Position numbers and translations under genes: made by a program
Assembly: GCF_001662485.1 (NCBI RefSeq)
Contig: NZ_JMTM01000013.1
Location: 1 to 37,341 of the forward strand
Source: Flavobacterium succinicans
GTDB taxonomy: Bacteria > Bacteroidota > Bacteroidia > Flavobacteriales > Flavobacteriaceae
Reading direction: 5' to 3'
DNA: 37,341 bases
The notes under the pieces: generated by a model
Told to the model about the DNA's origin: nothing
The model's input: the letters and a program-made list of their open reading frames with translations, nothing else
Databases searched by the model: none
Shown: positions 13,940 through 22,460 of the stretch, one piece after another
Layout of the letters: each line of letters starts with the position of its first letter
Numbering within the stretch: position 1 is the stretch's first letter

Positions 13940-14878
13940 TTAGCCCCCTGTATTTATTTGGGGTAGCTCTAAGTAAATCGATTTTCGTGGTAATTCATTT
14001 GGAGAACATCCATACTTCTTTTTAAAGGCCTTAGAAAAATTGGGATAATCATTAAAGCCATTCATAACCGCTATATTCTTTAAAGGAATAACCGTTTCTT
14101 CAATCATAAAATGAGCTCTTTTTAATCGTTCATCGTTATAAAACTTATAAATACTGGTCTTAAAAAAATGACGAAAGCCGTCTTTAAGTTTATACTCATT
14201 CGTTCCAAATTTTCTAGCTAAAATTTTCACAGAAGGTAGGGGTTCCTCTAAATTGTCCACAATGTAATCATATAGTTTTTGAATTAATAGTGCATCTGTC
14301 TTTCTGGTTTTTTGCTGCTTATTTGTCTCATTGCCATATTTAATTGCATGGTAGGATTCTTGTTTGACGGGAGTAACTATGCTAATGATATACTCTTCAC
14401 TGTTTAACAACTTCCCTACACTACAGCATGCCACTACATGCAATTGTGTTTTAGCAATAAATTCTAAAGACATCACGGTAGAAAATGATGATAGACTAGT
14501 TGAGGCCTCTATAAATGCTTGCAATTGTTTAAAAGAATCTAGGGTAATAAAAGAGGAAAAAGAGGCATCAATCAATTCATTTTCAGTATACCCCATACAT
14601 GATATAACCTCAGAGGTAAATGTTTTTATTTGAAAAGATGCATTCAAAATAAAAGTAATTTGAGTTATAAATTGATGTGTACTTTGCGTACCAACATATC
14701 CATTATGAAATATAGCCTCTCTCATTTCTTCAGCGACCATATTAATGAGTACAGCCATAGTTTCCATTTCTGCCTTACAATTAGCCAAAGGAATTCGATG
14801 ATTAAAATTACCTCTTGCCATTTCGAAAAGCATTTGATGAATTTGAACTACATGATCTTGTTGCGTAGAGCCCTCCAT
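13940..14878 (-). CDS. AraC-family regulator with HAMP-like and PAS-like input
   Basis: 312 residues. The N-terminus has a soluble HAMP-like helix pair (about 18-55, ARGNFNHRIPLANCKAEM), then a PAS-like domain (about 72-175, TSEVISCMGYTENELIDASF). At the C-terminus are the two HTH motifs of AraC (about 210-300), ending in GFNDYPNFSKAFKKKYGCSP. No membrane segment, so it senses a cytosolic cue. It is encoded just upstream of the MauE-like/DUF6520-like pair on the same strand (gap about 106) and probably controls that pair or the SusC/D operon (inference). Confidence 0.85.
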   Translation of the reverse strand: MEGSTQQDHVVQIHQMLFEMARGNFNHRIPLANCKAEMETMAVLINMVAEEMREAIFHNGYVGTQSTHQFITQITFILNASFQIKTFTSEVISCMGYTENELIDASFSSFITLDSFKQLQAFIEASTSLSSFSTVMSLEFIAKTQLHVVACCSVGKLLNSEEYIISIVTPVKQESYHAIKYGNETNKQQKTRKTDALLIQKLYDYIVDNLEEPLPSVKILARKFGTNEYKLKDGFRHFFKTSIYKFYNDERLKRAHFMIEETVIPLKNIAVMNGFNDYPNFSKAFKKKYGCSPNELPRKSIYLELPQINTGG

Positions 14879-14906
14879 AAAAATATACTTTGCTATTTAT
14901 GACTTA

Positions 14907-15422
14907 ACCCGTTGGGTGAAATATTTTTTTTACCACACTTCGATACCTTAGTGTAAGCTTGAATCATAGATTTTAGGTTTAAGGTTGTTTAAGGTTTAAA
15001 GTTGTTTAAGGTTTAAGGTTGTTTAAGGTTTAAGGTTTAAAGTTGTTTAAGGTTGTTTAAGGTTTAAGGTTGTTTAAAGGTTGAAAAAGCCAAGCTATAC
15101 TCAACTACAAGCCATACCGTACTTATTTTTGTGTCCTTTCATCTTGGAAATACTATACCTATTAGAATTTTTTTTTAGTAGCCATTGGTAAACTTATTTT
15201 TTTACCCCCTTCGATACCACATGCAGGCTTGAATCATAGCATTTGTAGTTTTTTAATAGCAACCCATAGCCGTTTTACTATTCCCCTAGCTCATCTATGC
15301 GAGAAATAGTGCTATTTCTGTTTTTTTTCTATGTTGATTTGCTATTCATCTATGGCTCTGGCCTGGATTGATGCACCGAAGTGTGGTTTAATTTTTACTT
15401 TATTTGAATTTCACCCAACGGG
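14907..15422. mobile_element. MITE-like element with TIRs and 11-bp target duplication
   Basis: The ends carry a perfect 15-bp inverted repeat (CCCGTTGGGTGAAAT left; its complement at 15408-15422). Inside it is a second inverted pair, ACCACACTTCG (14932-14942) against CGAAGTGTGGT (15378-15388). The flanks are identical: TTTATGACTTA at 14896-14906 and 15423-15433. The 516 bases contain no gene. They hold GTTTAAGGTT-type tandem repeats (14976-15085), a perfect AGAAATAGTGCTATTTCT palindrome (about 15302-15319), and two copies of a segment around CTTCGATACC and GCTTGAATCATAG (about 14938 and 15209). It looks like a non-autonomous transposon. The transposase family is unknown; 11-bp duplications occur in several. 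Confidence 0.75.
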
Positions 15423-15456
15423 TTTATGACTTATACTTTACCTCCCTAGAACAAGT

Positions 15457-15840
15457 TTATAGATACCCTTTCAAAAAAAGGAGCGCTTCCTCTTTTTTGG
15501 TAAAAATCTGAGTAGGAACAACAGGCTTATTTACCTGAAGATAGAAATTACTTATGGTTAAGGTCACTTCTTCATCTGCCAGTAAACCTACTGCTTTGGT
15601 CAATAGAGACCCAAATTTTGCTAAATAATCCCGCCCTGCCTTTTCTGTATCAATAACTCCTCTCACATCACAACATATAGGATATGCTTTCTCTTTTTGA
15701 AAAAAGATTCTATCCGCTACTACACTTTTAGCTACCTCGAGATTTATTATCGTCTCGGGCTTATATTCAAAAAAGAGAATCCCATTTGCCATCCAAAAGC
15801 GTGCAAATTCATTCTCATAAAAATCATGGGCTGCAATCAT
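15457..15840 (-). CDS. STAS/SpoIIAA-like small cytosolic protein (DUF7793-like)
   Basis: 127 residues, no signal peptide. Alternating strands and helices (NGILFFEYKPETIINLEVAK, YPICCDVRGVID, then a helix with KFGSLLTKAVGLLAD and a strand VTLTISNFYLQV) resemble the STAS-like/DUF7793 fold found in many Bacteroidota proteins. Its molecular role is unknown. It ends 24 bases from the target duplication of the MITE-like element. Its start lies about 60 bases from the operator-like sites that precede the divergent gene at 16082, so those sites may influence it too. Confidence 0.6.
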   Translation of the reverse strand: MIAAHDFYENEFARFWMANGILFFEYKPETIINLEVAKSVVADRIFFQKEKAYPICCDVRGVIDTEKAGRDYLAKFGSLLTKAVGLLADEEVTLTISNFYLQVNKPVVPTQIFTKKEEALLFLKGYL

Positions 15841-15939
15841 GTTCTATGAATTTATCATGTTATTATTTAACAAAAATATAAACATTACTTAATACATGAA
15901 ATGTTAATTCGGGATTATTTGTTGCATTTTATCTCTTTT

Positions 15940-15977
15940 GTTGTCAATTCGGGAATTTGACTTGTCATATCGGGAGT
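15940..15977 (+). promoter_or_regulatory. Tandem 17-bp operator pair, locus 2
   Basis: GTTGTCAATTCGGGAAT (15940-15956) and CTTGTCATATCGGGAGT (15961-15977) are separated by 4 bases, giving a 21-bp period identical to that at 3474-3511. A weaker third site (AATGTTAATTCGGGATT, 15900-15916) lies 40 bp further up, again near a whole number of helical turns. The pair is 104 bases upstream of the gene at 16082 and in the same relative orientation as locus 1. Confidence 0.7.
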
Positions 15978-16081
15978 ATTCAAAAATAGATGAAAATACT
16001 TTCATTTTTTATATGGAATTTTAGTCCATCATTACAAAAAAGAACCAGCAATTTTAATTAAAAACAACTAAAATTCTCTAA

Positions 16082-18499
16082 ATGGCAAAAATCAAACACA
16101 ACAACTTTATTGACACCGTAGATGACGTTTTATCGAACGCAAGTAAAGAAGGAGCCCTTCATCTCTATGCTGAAAATAATTTCTTAAACGGTAGAACCTT
16201 AAGAATTAAAGGACAGGAAATGCTACATTTTGGAACCACGGGCTATTTGGGGCTTGAACAAGACAGCCGGCTCAAAGATGCTTCCATTCAAGCCATTCGT
16301 GATTTTGGCACACAATTCCCTTTGTCAAAATCCTATATTTCACACCCTCTCTACAATGAGCTCGAACATAAAATCGAGCAAATGTATGGCATCCCACCAA
16401 TTATAACTAAAAACAGTACTTTGGGTCATTTAGCCATTATTCCAACACTAATTAGAGATGAAGATGCTGTGATCCTAGATCATCAAGTTCATTGGAGTGT
16501 TCAGAATGCTTGTCAATTATTAAAATTAAGAGGCATTCCTGTGGAAATGATTCGCCATAATAATCTCAATATGTTAGAGGATAAAATAAAACAGTTCATC
16601 TCAACCTCTCACAAGATATGGTATATGGCTGATGGTGTATACTCCATGTTTGGTGATTATGCCCCTATGGAAGAATTGCTACACTTAAGAAAAAAATATT
16701 CACAACTGCATCTTTACTTTGATGATGTACACGGCATGAGCTGGATTGGCAAAAATGGCACTGGTTTCGTTTTGGATCGAATGAAGGAACTTCATGAGAA
16801 TACCATTCTTGTTGGCACTCTAAGCAAAACCTTTGGTGCAAGTGGTGCAACACTATTTTGTAAAGACGAAAAACTAAGAAATAAGATCAAAACCTTTGGT
16901 GGTCCGTTAACCTTCTCCGCACAATTAGAACCTGCCTCTGTAGCTGCTGCCATTGCCTCTGCTGACATCCATTTATCACCTGAAATAACATTAAAACAAA
17001 AAGACCTCGCTGATAAAATCTTTTACTTCAACCAATTGCTTTCTCAAAAAAAACTTCCTATCATCTCTACAAATGATTCTCCTGTTTTCTTTTTAGGAAT
17101 GGGCACACCTATAACGGCTTACAACTTTATGCAACGGTTATTCCAAGAAGGTTTTTATTTGAACTTGGGAATATACCCAGCTGTTCCCATAAAAAATACA
17201 GGAATACGAATCACTTTATCCAGTCATAATCAGAAAGAAGATATCGGAGCATTAGCTGAAGCCCTTGATTTCCATTATTTAAAAGCACTAGAAGCCACCC
17301 ACAATAGTGACTCAAAAATTAAAAGAGCCTTTGGTTTAATTGATATTTTGCCTTCACAAAGCCTTCCTAAACATAGCTCTGCAATCCTAATTGAAGAAAA
17401 CCGCAGTATTCATTCTTTCAAGAAAGAAGAATGGAATCAGAAAATGGGTAACAACACTATCTTAGATTGGGATGGGCTCGCTTTTTTAGAGGATGCCTTT
17501 GCTCAAAATACAGATTTCACCAATACCTGGGACTTTTATTATTATACTGTTAAAGATCAACAGGGAAACCTCATTCTCTCTACTTTTTTCACTTACGCTA
17601 TATGGAAAGAGGATATGCTCGCTACCGCCTCCGTATCAAAACATTTAGAAGCAATTAGAAAAAAAAACCCAACCTATTTAACCGCTACCACCCTTAGTAT
17701 GGGTTCTTTATTTACCGAGGGTAAGCATTATTATTTAGATGAAACTCATCCCATGGCCAATGCTGCCTTACAACTTTTGATAGAAAAAGTAGAAGAAAAA
17801 TACAATGCATTAAATGCAGACCACCTCATCTACAGGGATTTTGAAACAGATCATACGTGGGGAACTATACTTCAATCACAAGGTTATCTTAAAGTAGCTA
17901 TGCCAGAATCTTGTGTTATTGAAAAGAACGATTGGAGCACTTATGAGGAATTTAGCAACAAACTTTCACCTAGATCGAAAAAACATTTCAATAAAGAGAT
18001 TGTTTCATTTGAACACTATTACAAGGTTATCATTAAACAAACTTTAAATCGAGAAGAGCTTGAAAGAGCCTACCATTTGTATTGTAACGTAAAAAATAAT
18101 AACCTAGCCATTAATACTTTTCAATATCCATTTAGTGTTTTTGAAGTGATGACTACTCACCAAAACTGGGAGTTCATTTTACTATACAATATAGAGAACC
18201 CATCCGATGAATTTGTAGGCATTATGTTTTGTTACAGGAATAAAAAAAACACTTATGTCCCTGAACTAATTGGAATGGACTATCAATGGGTCTATGGGTA
18301 CCATCTTTACAGACAACTCCTTTTTCAAACCATAAAAAGAGCCAATTCCTTAGGCTACCAAAGAATTGATTTTGGAGTATCCGCAACATTTGAAAAAAGA
18401 AAACTTGGCGCAAAAGTAGTTCCAAAAGTAGCTTACGTCCAAAGTAGAGACAATTATGCCATGGAACTGCTTCACACTTTGCAAAACGATTTTAAATAA
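16082..18499 (+). CDS. Alpha-oxoamine synthase-GNAT fusion enzyme
   Basis: 805 residues, cytosolic. Residues 1-410 are a PLP fold-type I enzyme of the alpha-oxoamine synthase class (KBL/BioF/serine palmitoyltransferase): D214-D-V-H217 is the cofactor-binding pair, and K249 in GTLSKTFGASGA is the PLP Schiff-base lysine. From about residue 420 to the end is a GNAT/FemAB-like acyltransferase domain (RSKKHFNKEI, NPSDEFVGIMFCYRN, GYHLYRQLLFQTIKRA). The likely reaction is condensing an amino acid with an acyl-CoA, then a second acylation, giving an amino-lipid or small metabolite. The substrate is not visible; sulfonolipid-type chemistry is one option. The RteC gene follows 38 bases later. Confidence 0.85.
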   Translation: MAKIKHNNFIDTVDDVLSNASKEGALHLYAENNFLNGRTLRIKGQEMLHFGTTGYLGLEQDSRLKDASIQAIRDFGTQFPLSKSYISHPLYNELEHKIEQMYGIPPIITKNSTLGHLAIIPTLIRDEDAVILDHQVHWSVQNACQLLKLRGIPVEMIRHNNLNMLEDKIKQFISTSHKIWYMADGVYSMFGDYAPMEELLHLRKKYSQLHLYFDDVHGMSWIGKNGTGFVLDRMKELHENTILVGTLSKTFGASGATLFCKDEKLRNKIKTFGGPLTFSAQLEPASVAAAIASADIHLSPEITLKQKDLADKIFYFNQLLSQKKLPIISTNDSPVFFLGMGTPITAYNFMQRLFQEGFYLNLGIYPAVPIKNTGIRITLSSHNQKEDIGALAEALDFHYLKALEATHNSDSKIKRAFGLIDILPSQSLPKHSSAILIEENRSIHSFKKEEWNQKMGNNTILDWDGLAFLEDAFAQNTDFTNTWDFYYYTVKDQQGNLILSTFFTYAIWKEDMLATASVSKHLEAIRKKNPTYLTATTLSMGSLFTEGKHYYLDETHPMANAALQLLIEKVEEKYNALNADHLIYRDFETDHTWGTILQSQGYLKVAMPESCVIEKNDWSTYEEFSNKLSPRSKKHFNKEIVSFEHYYKVIIKQTLNREELERAYHLYCNVKNNNLAINTFQYPFSVFEVMTTHQNWEFILLYNIENPSDEFVGIMFCYRNKKNTYVPELIGMDYQWVYGYHLYRQLLFQTIKRANSLGYQRIDFGVSATFEKRKLGAKVVPKVAYVQSRDNYAMELLHTLQNDFK

Positions 18500-18537
18500 A
18501 AATTAAAAACAATTCTCTAAACTAAACTTTAAACAAA

Positions 18538-19368
18538 ATGTTCCAAAAAACCATAGATACCTTTACTAGTATCTGTAATGACATCTTAGAATCCAATGAC
18601 ACTATGCTTACTAAAGCGAGTAACGGAATTTTACTTTGTAATAAAACATTATCCGATTTAAAAGATATTGTAGACAAGAAAGATTTTGATACCATTCCTG
18701 AAGAGATTGACTTCTTCAAAAACATCAAACCCATCCCCATGAGCTCGTTAATATATTATACAGAAGTACGATCCTGCGAGCTCAGAATGCCTAAAGCCGG
18801 CAGTTCCTATAAAATTCAATTTCTTCAAAAAGAACTTCGAAAAATCAATAAATTCTTTTACAAAAATGCCGACTTTGTTCATTACATGGAGCAAGGCCAT
18901 AGTTACTTAGATCATCAGTTTTTCACTAGAAATCATAGGGACAATTTCCCATTTACGCCAATGACTGACTATTATCAATTCCCAGAATTTTCCACTTCAC
19001 AAGACATGCTATGGGCGAAGGTAAAAGCGATGTATCGATTCATTCATTACATTAGGGCCTCATTAAAAAAATTAAAAGTCGATGATGCTAGTCTATTCGA
19101 AGAAAAAAAACATAAAGTTTTAGTTTGGACAGGTCCAAAAACAGCACTAACCGAACTTATCTATGCTTTATTCTCAAATGGTGCTATTAACCATGGCGCC
19201 GCAGACATCAATATGATTACCGCTTCTTTTGAGGAATTTTTTAATATAAAACTGGATAATGTTTACAAAACCTATTCAGAAATTAAAGCCCGAAAAAGTA
19301 GTAAAACTAAATTCTTAGAGGAACTCACCTTACATCTACAACAAAAAATGTCTAGAGAAGATGCCTAG
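18538..19368 (+). CDS. RteC-domain protein
   Basis: 276 residues, no signal peptide. The middle (IQFLQKELRKINKFFYKN, then YMEQGHSYLDHQFFTR) is the conserved core of RteC, the regulator that switches on excision in CTnDOT-type conjugative transposons. The C-terminal part has the helical segment ALTELIYALFSNGAINHG typical of the family. It is probably co-transcribed with the oxoamine synthase gene 38 bases upstream and so lies under the operator pair at 15940-15977. Chromosomal RteC-domain proteins also occur outside transposons, so excision control here is inference. Confidence 0.85.
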   Translation: MFQKTIDTFTSICNDILESNDTMLTKASNGILLCNKTLSDLKDIVDKKDFDTIPEEIDFFKNIKPIPMSSLIYYTEVRSCELRMPKAGSSYKIQFLQKELRKINKFFYKNADFVHYMEQGHSYLDHQFFTRNHRDNFPFTPMTDYYQFPEFSTSQDMLWAKVKAMYRFIHYIRASLKKLKVDDASLFEEKKHKVLVWTGPKTALTELIYALFSNGAINHGAADINMITASFEEFFNIKLDNVYKTYSEIKARKSSKTKFLEELTLHLQQKMSREDA

Positions 19369-19438
19369 ACGATACTAAAAAAACAACCTCCCTTACAAGA
19401 TAACCGTCACAAAGGAAACATCGTAACTACGAAACGAC

Positions 19439-19473
19439 AAGCAGCAAGCCTCTATTTAAAGGATTTGCTGCTT
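19439..19473 (+). terminator. Intrinsic terminator after the RteC gene
   Basis: AAGCAGCAA / TTGCTGCTT is a perfect 9-bp stem with a 17-base loop, followed by ATTTTTTTT. It ends the 16082-19368 transcript. The interval from here to 19675 contains no convincing gene. Confidence 0.8.
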
Positions 19474-19675
19474 ATTTTTTTTAAAAAACTAAAAAAATGT
19501 CATCGCCAAAAAGTAGATCGTTTTTTTTTTTAATCAAACACAAATAAAATCAACACTTTCGATCCAGATCCTGTTAAATCTTTTCGGTACTACGAAAGCC
19601 ATTGGGATAAAACCAAACAGATAGAATGGAATTTTGCTACAACAAATTAAAACATATCATTCTAATTTAAACACT

Positions 19676-19984
19676 ATGGCAGCTAACATCATTACTACAG
19701 AAGACCTCAATGCATTCAAACTAGAACTTTTGGAGGAGATCAAAAAAATTCTACTCCCCGTAGAAGTTAAGCAAGAAAAAAAATGGCTCAAATCTAATGA
19801 GGTTCGAAAACTACTAAACATTTCTGCAGGCACTTTGCAAAACCTTCGTGTCAATGGCAGCATTAGTTACACCAAAATTGGAGGCACTTTGTATTATTCA
19901 ATGACAGACCTCGACCAACTCTTTCGTTCGAATAAGGTATCTTCTTCAGAACCTTTGTTCAATCCCAAATGGCTTGTAAGATGA
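19676..19984 (+). CDS. Excisionase-like HTH_17 DNA-binding protein
   Basis: 102 residues from the ATG at 19676 (MAANIITTEDL). A TTG at 19634 would add 14 residues that look unlike the family. A helical N-terminus is followed by a winged HTH (about 38-88: WLKSNEVRKLLNISAGTLQN, then GSISYTKIGGTLYYSMTDLD), as in MerR/Xis-like HTH_17 proteins of Bacteroidota integrative elements. The next gene's ATG overlaps its stop (ATGA). With the RteC gene before it and an ATPase after it, the set resembles the regulation module of a conjugative transposon. No integrase is present in the window. Confidence 0.8.
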   Translation: MAANIITTEDLNAFKLELLEEIKKILLPVEVKQEKKWLKSNEVRKLLNISAGTLQNLRVNGSISYTKIGGTLYYSMTDLDQLFRSNKVSSSEPLFNPKWLVR

Positions 19985-20862
19985 ATTATATCAGACACCT
20001 TACTGGATTTTTTGAAAAAGTGGCTATAGATAAAACCCTTAATCCAACACATGTGAGTTTGTATATGTCTTTGTTTCAATGCTGGAACTGCAATCGCTTC
20101 CGCAATCCGATTAGTATTTCTCGTGACGAGCTTATGCGAATTAGCAAAATTAGTTCTAAAGCTACTTACCACAAATGCCTGAAAAACTTGCATAGTTTAG
20201 GGTACATTCACTACGAGCCTTCGTATAATCCTTTCAAAGGAAGTCACGTAATGCTGTTTAACTTTTCGGAACGGTTACCGCCTGTACCAAAAGATGACAG
20301 CCCACTAAAAAATGAACCTCTTTTTGGTACACTTCCTAGACAAGCTTTAAACCAGCCGTGTACTAGTAACGAAACAGGTACTGAACAAGCGTTAGTATCT
20401 TATATAAACAATACAAACTTATCAAACCATTCAAACGCTATAAAGGATATAAACTTGAACGAGTCACAAAATTTTGAAATTGAAGAGACTCTACTCCAAA
20501 ATCAAGATAATGAAAGGAAAGAAAAAAAGTTGCGCGAAAAAAAGAAAGTCATTTCGGAACCACGAACCACTATGCAAGCCCCTTCCAGCAATGGAACCCA
20601 AGGTTTCCAAGCACCGAAATTGCAAGACATTCAAACCTATTTTCAAGACAAGCAGTTTCCAGCCCTAGAAGCCCAAAAGTTTTTTAATTATTTTTCGAGT
20701 GTTGGTTGGCTTGTTGGTGGTAAACATCCTATGGTCGATTGGCAAGCCGCAGCACAAAACTGGATGCTTAACGCTCCTAAATTCCTCTACAGCCCCTCAG
20801 TGTCTGACAGAGCCAAAGTACTCCATACCACAACCGAAAAAGACTATACAGAACCGCTTTAA
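19981..20862 (+). CDS. Winged-helix-like protein of mobile-element type
   Basis: 293 residues from the ATG at 19981, which overlaps the upstream stop as ATGA and fixes the start. Residues of about 1-100 look like a winged helix (SLYMSLFQCWNCNRFRNPIS, RDELMRISKISSKATYHKCL, LGYIHYEPSYNPFKGSHVML). The middle (about 130-200) is low-complexity and charged, with KKLREKKK. The C-terminus (about 220-270, FFNYFSSVGWLVGGKHPMVD) resembles the C-terminal part of proteins that precede DnaC-like ATPases in Bacteroidota elements. A role in replication initiation or regulation is inferred from that context. Confidence 0.6.
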   Translation: MNYIRHLTGFFEKVAIDKTLNPTHVSLYMSLFQCWNCNRFRNPISISRDELMRISKISSKATYHKCLKNLHSLGYIHYEPSYNPFKGSHVMLFNFSERLPPVPKDDSPLKNEPLFGTLPRQALNQPCTSNETGTEQALVSYINNTNLSNHSNAIKDINLNESQNFEIEETLLQNQDNERKEKKLREKKKVISEPRTTMQAPSSNGTQGFQAPKLQDIQTYFQDKQFPALEAQKFFNYFSSVGWLVGGKHPMVDWQAAAQNWMLNAPKFLYSPSVSDRAKVLHTTTEKDYTEPL

Positions 20863-20885
20863 CTGAACTTTATTATTTTTTAGAG

Positions 20886-21509
20886 ATGAACAATGAAATT
20901 AAACCACCACTCAACTACCCCACTATCATACTTTGGCTAGAAAAAAAAGGAATGGAGTTGTATGGAAAAAAGTTTGCCATTGCAGCAACGGACCACGAAA
21001 TACTCTACAAATTAATCGCTTACTTTTTGAGAGACGCCACCACTTGTCTTCAATTCAATATCGATTTGGACAAAGGGATATTACTAACAGGCCCTATTGG
21101 CTGCGGCAAAACCTCACTTATGCATTTAATGAAATGCTTGACTGCAACAGAGCATAAGTTTTTCGTCAAGCCCTGTAGGGATATTAGCTTTGAGTTCATT
21201 CAGGAGGGCTACCCCATCATCCACAAATACAGCAGTGGCAAACTCTATCCCTCTCAGCCCAAAACCCTATGCTTTGATGATCTTGGCACTGAAAACAACT
21301 TGAAATACTATGGCAATGAATGCAATGTTATGGGCGAAATTTTATTAAGTCGTTATGATTTATTTGTTGCCAAAAAAATCCCTACACACCTCACTACGAA
21401 TCTATCTGCTAGTGAAATTGAAAGTATTTATGGGAATAGGGTACGCTCAAGGTTGCGAGAGATGGTTAATCTAATTGCATTTAAAAAAACAGTAGCAGAC
21501 AAAAGATAA
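20886..21509 (+). CDS. DnaC-like P-loop ATPase
   Basis: 207 residues. Walker A is GPIGCGKT (69-76), Walker B is LCFDDLGTEN with D131-D132, sensor-1-like LTTNLSA is at about 170, and an arginine-rich segment NRVRSRLREM is near the end. This is the small AAA+ family of DnaC/IstB helicase-loader proteins. It sits 23 bases after the winged-helix-like gene and completes a three-gene unit (19676-21509) common in Bacteroidota mobile elements. It may load a host helicase for element replication (family inference). Confidence 0.8.
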   Translation: MNNEIKPPLNYPTIILWLEKKGMELYGKKFAIAATDHEILYKLIAYFLRDATTCLQFNIDLDKGILLTGPIGCGKTSLMHLMKCLTATEHKFFVKPCRDISFEFIQEGYPIIHKYSSGKLYPSQPKTLCFDDLGTENNLKYYGNECNVMGEILLSRYDLFVAKKIPTHLTTNLSASEIESIYGNRVRSRLREMVNLIAFKKTVADKR

Positions 21510-21537
21510 AATCTGCATTGCAACAAAAAGAAATACT

Positions 21538-22158
21538 ATGAAAACTATAACCAACTTCTGGGACCACTTCCAACAAAATCACTTCGTTTTTCTACTCCTA
21601 GACGAAATCTCAAAAGACGAACTAAAAATTCATTTCGACAAACTAATCGAAATACTCCATCAATACAACAAAGACCTAGACCTCGTCATCAAGAACAAAA
21701 AGAGAGGGGGAGCGTTAATTATCACCGCAAATGGAAATCCGTACCTTTTCAAAGAAGTAGAATTACTAGTTCATTATGCACCAATTATAGAACGTTGGAA
21801 AATAACAGCTTTCTTACAACCAGAAATGAATATTGAACAATACGAAAACAGCACCGACAAACCACTAGAGTATTACGGCATCACATTACGAATAAGCGAA
21901 ATGTATTTCATTCCATTAGAAAGTATTGAAAGACCAACCGATTTAGGAATAAAAGTACTACTCAAAAACTACATTGTCCATAAATACAATCCAAGACTTC
22001 GAGAAGCAGTTTATATTCACATTGAACACTTACTTGGAGAAAAATCATTTGCCAAAGATATTGCGTTTATCGAGATTGGGCAATTAGAAGGAGATAATGA
22101 AAACCATATCCAATTGTATAATTTAAAACTCTATATTGATATTGAAATGAACAATTAA
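21538..22158 (+). CDS. Conserved hypothetical protein, cytosolic
   Basis: 206 residues, no signal peptide or membrane segment. The pattern (an FWDHF start, a helical N-terminal third, ALIITANGNPYLFKEVELLV, APIIERWKITAFLQP) is one I associate with a widespread bacterial hypothetical family, but I cannot name it with certainty. The second half is beta-rich with a central helix (KVLLKNYIVHKYNPRLREAV). It is followed directly by a decayed gene and a SecB-like gene, in a spot that looks like a site of gain and loss. Confidence 0.6.
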   Translation: MKTITNFWDHFQQNHFVFLLLDEISKDELKIHFDKLIEILHQYNKDLDLVIKNKKRGGALIITANGNPYLFKEVELLVHYAPIIERWKITAFLQPEMNIEQYENSTDKPLEYYGITLRISEMYFIPLESIERPTDLGIKVLLKNYIVHKYNPRLREAVYIHIEHLLGEKSFAKDIAFIEIGQLEGDNENHIQLYNLKLYIDIEMNN

Positions 22159-22164
22159 CTTACG

Positions 22165-22433
22165 GCAATAAATGCACTTTACTGCCAAAACTTAACTTTA
22201 GAAGGAATTTTACTAGGTTTTGATTCTAAAAATCCTACTGATTTAATCAGGCAAAGGTAGCTCCAAAAGATAAAGAAGGAAAGACTAAGTATCATCATGA
22301 TTGGTCTTTGAGTAATTTTATTGATGTTACACACGAACTAAGATTCATTCAAGAAGACGTAAAAAAATTTATCCATAGTCTAAGAGATTTCAGAAATTAT
22401 ATTCGCCCTATACTCGAGTATGGAAAAAAATAA
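22165..22433 (+). pseudogene. Frameshifted and 5'-truncated gene remnant
   Basis: Two frames together give one plausible C-terminal domain: A-I-N-A-L-Y-C-Q-N-L-T-L-E-G-I-L-L-G-F, D-S-K-N-P-T-D, then after a +1 shift K-V-A-P-K-D-K-E-G-K, HHDWSLSNFIDVTHELRF, IQEDVKKFIHSLRDFRNYIR and a stop at 22431. The shift is at 22240-22246 in a T-run; adding one T restores the frame (T-D-F-N-Q-A-K). No start codon is found and the 5' part is missing. The RDFRNYI ending is typical of helical HEPN-like proteins in defence and hypothetical loci; that assignment is tentative. Confidence 0.7.
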
Positions 22434-22460
22434 AAATCAAACATAAAACAACATTAGCCA

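Noticed and set aside
14976..15085. CRISPR-like array in the MITE-like element
   Set aside because: The GTTTAAGG units are adjacent, short and irregular with no unique spacers.
19532..19649. Frame reading F-D-P-D-P-V-K-S-F-R-Y-Y-E-S-H-W-D before the HTH_17 gene
   Set aside because: It has a protein-like look but no start codon and only 37 codons after a stop. It may be a gene stump, but support is too thin.
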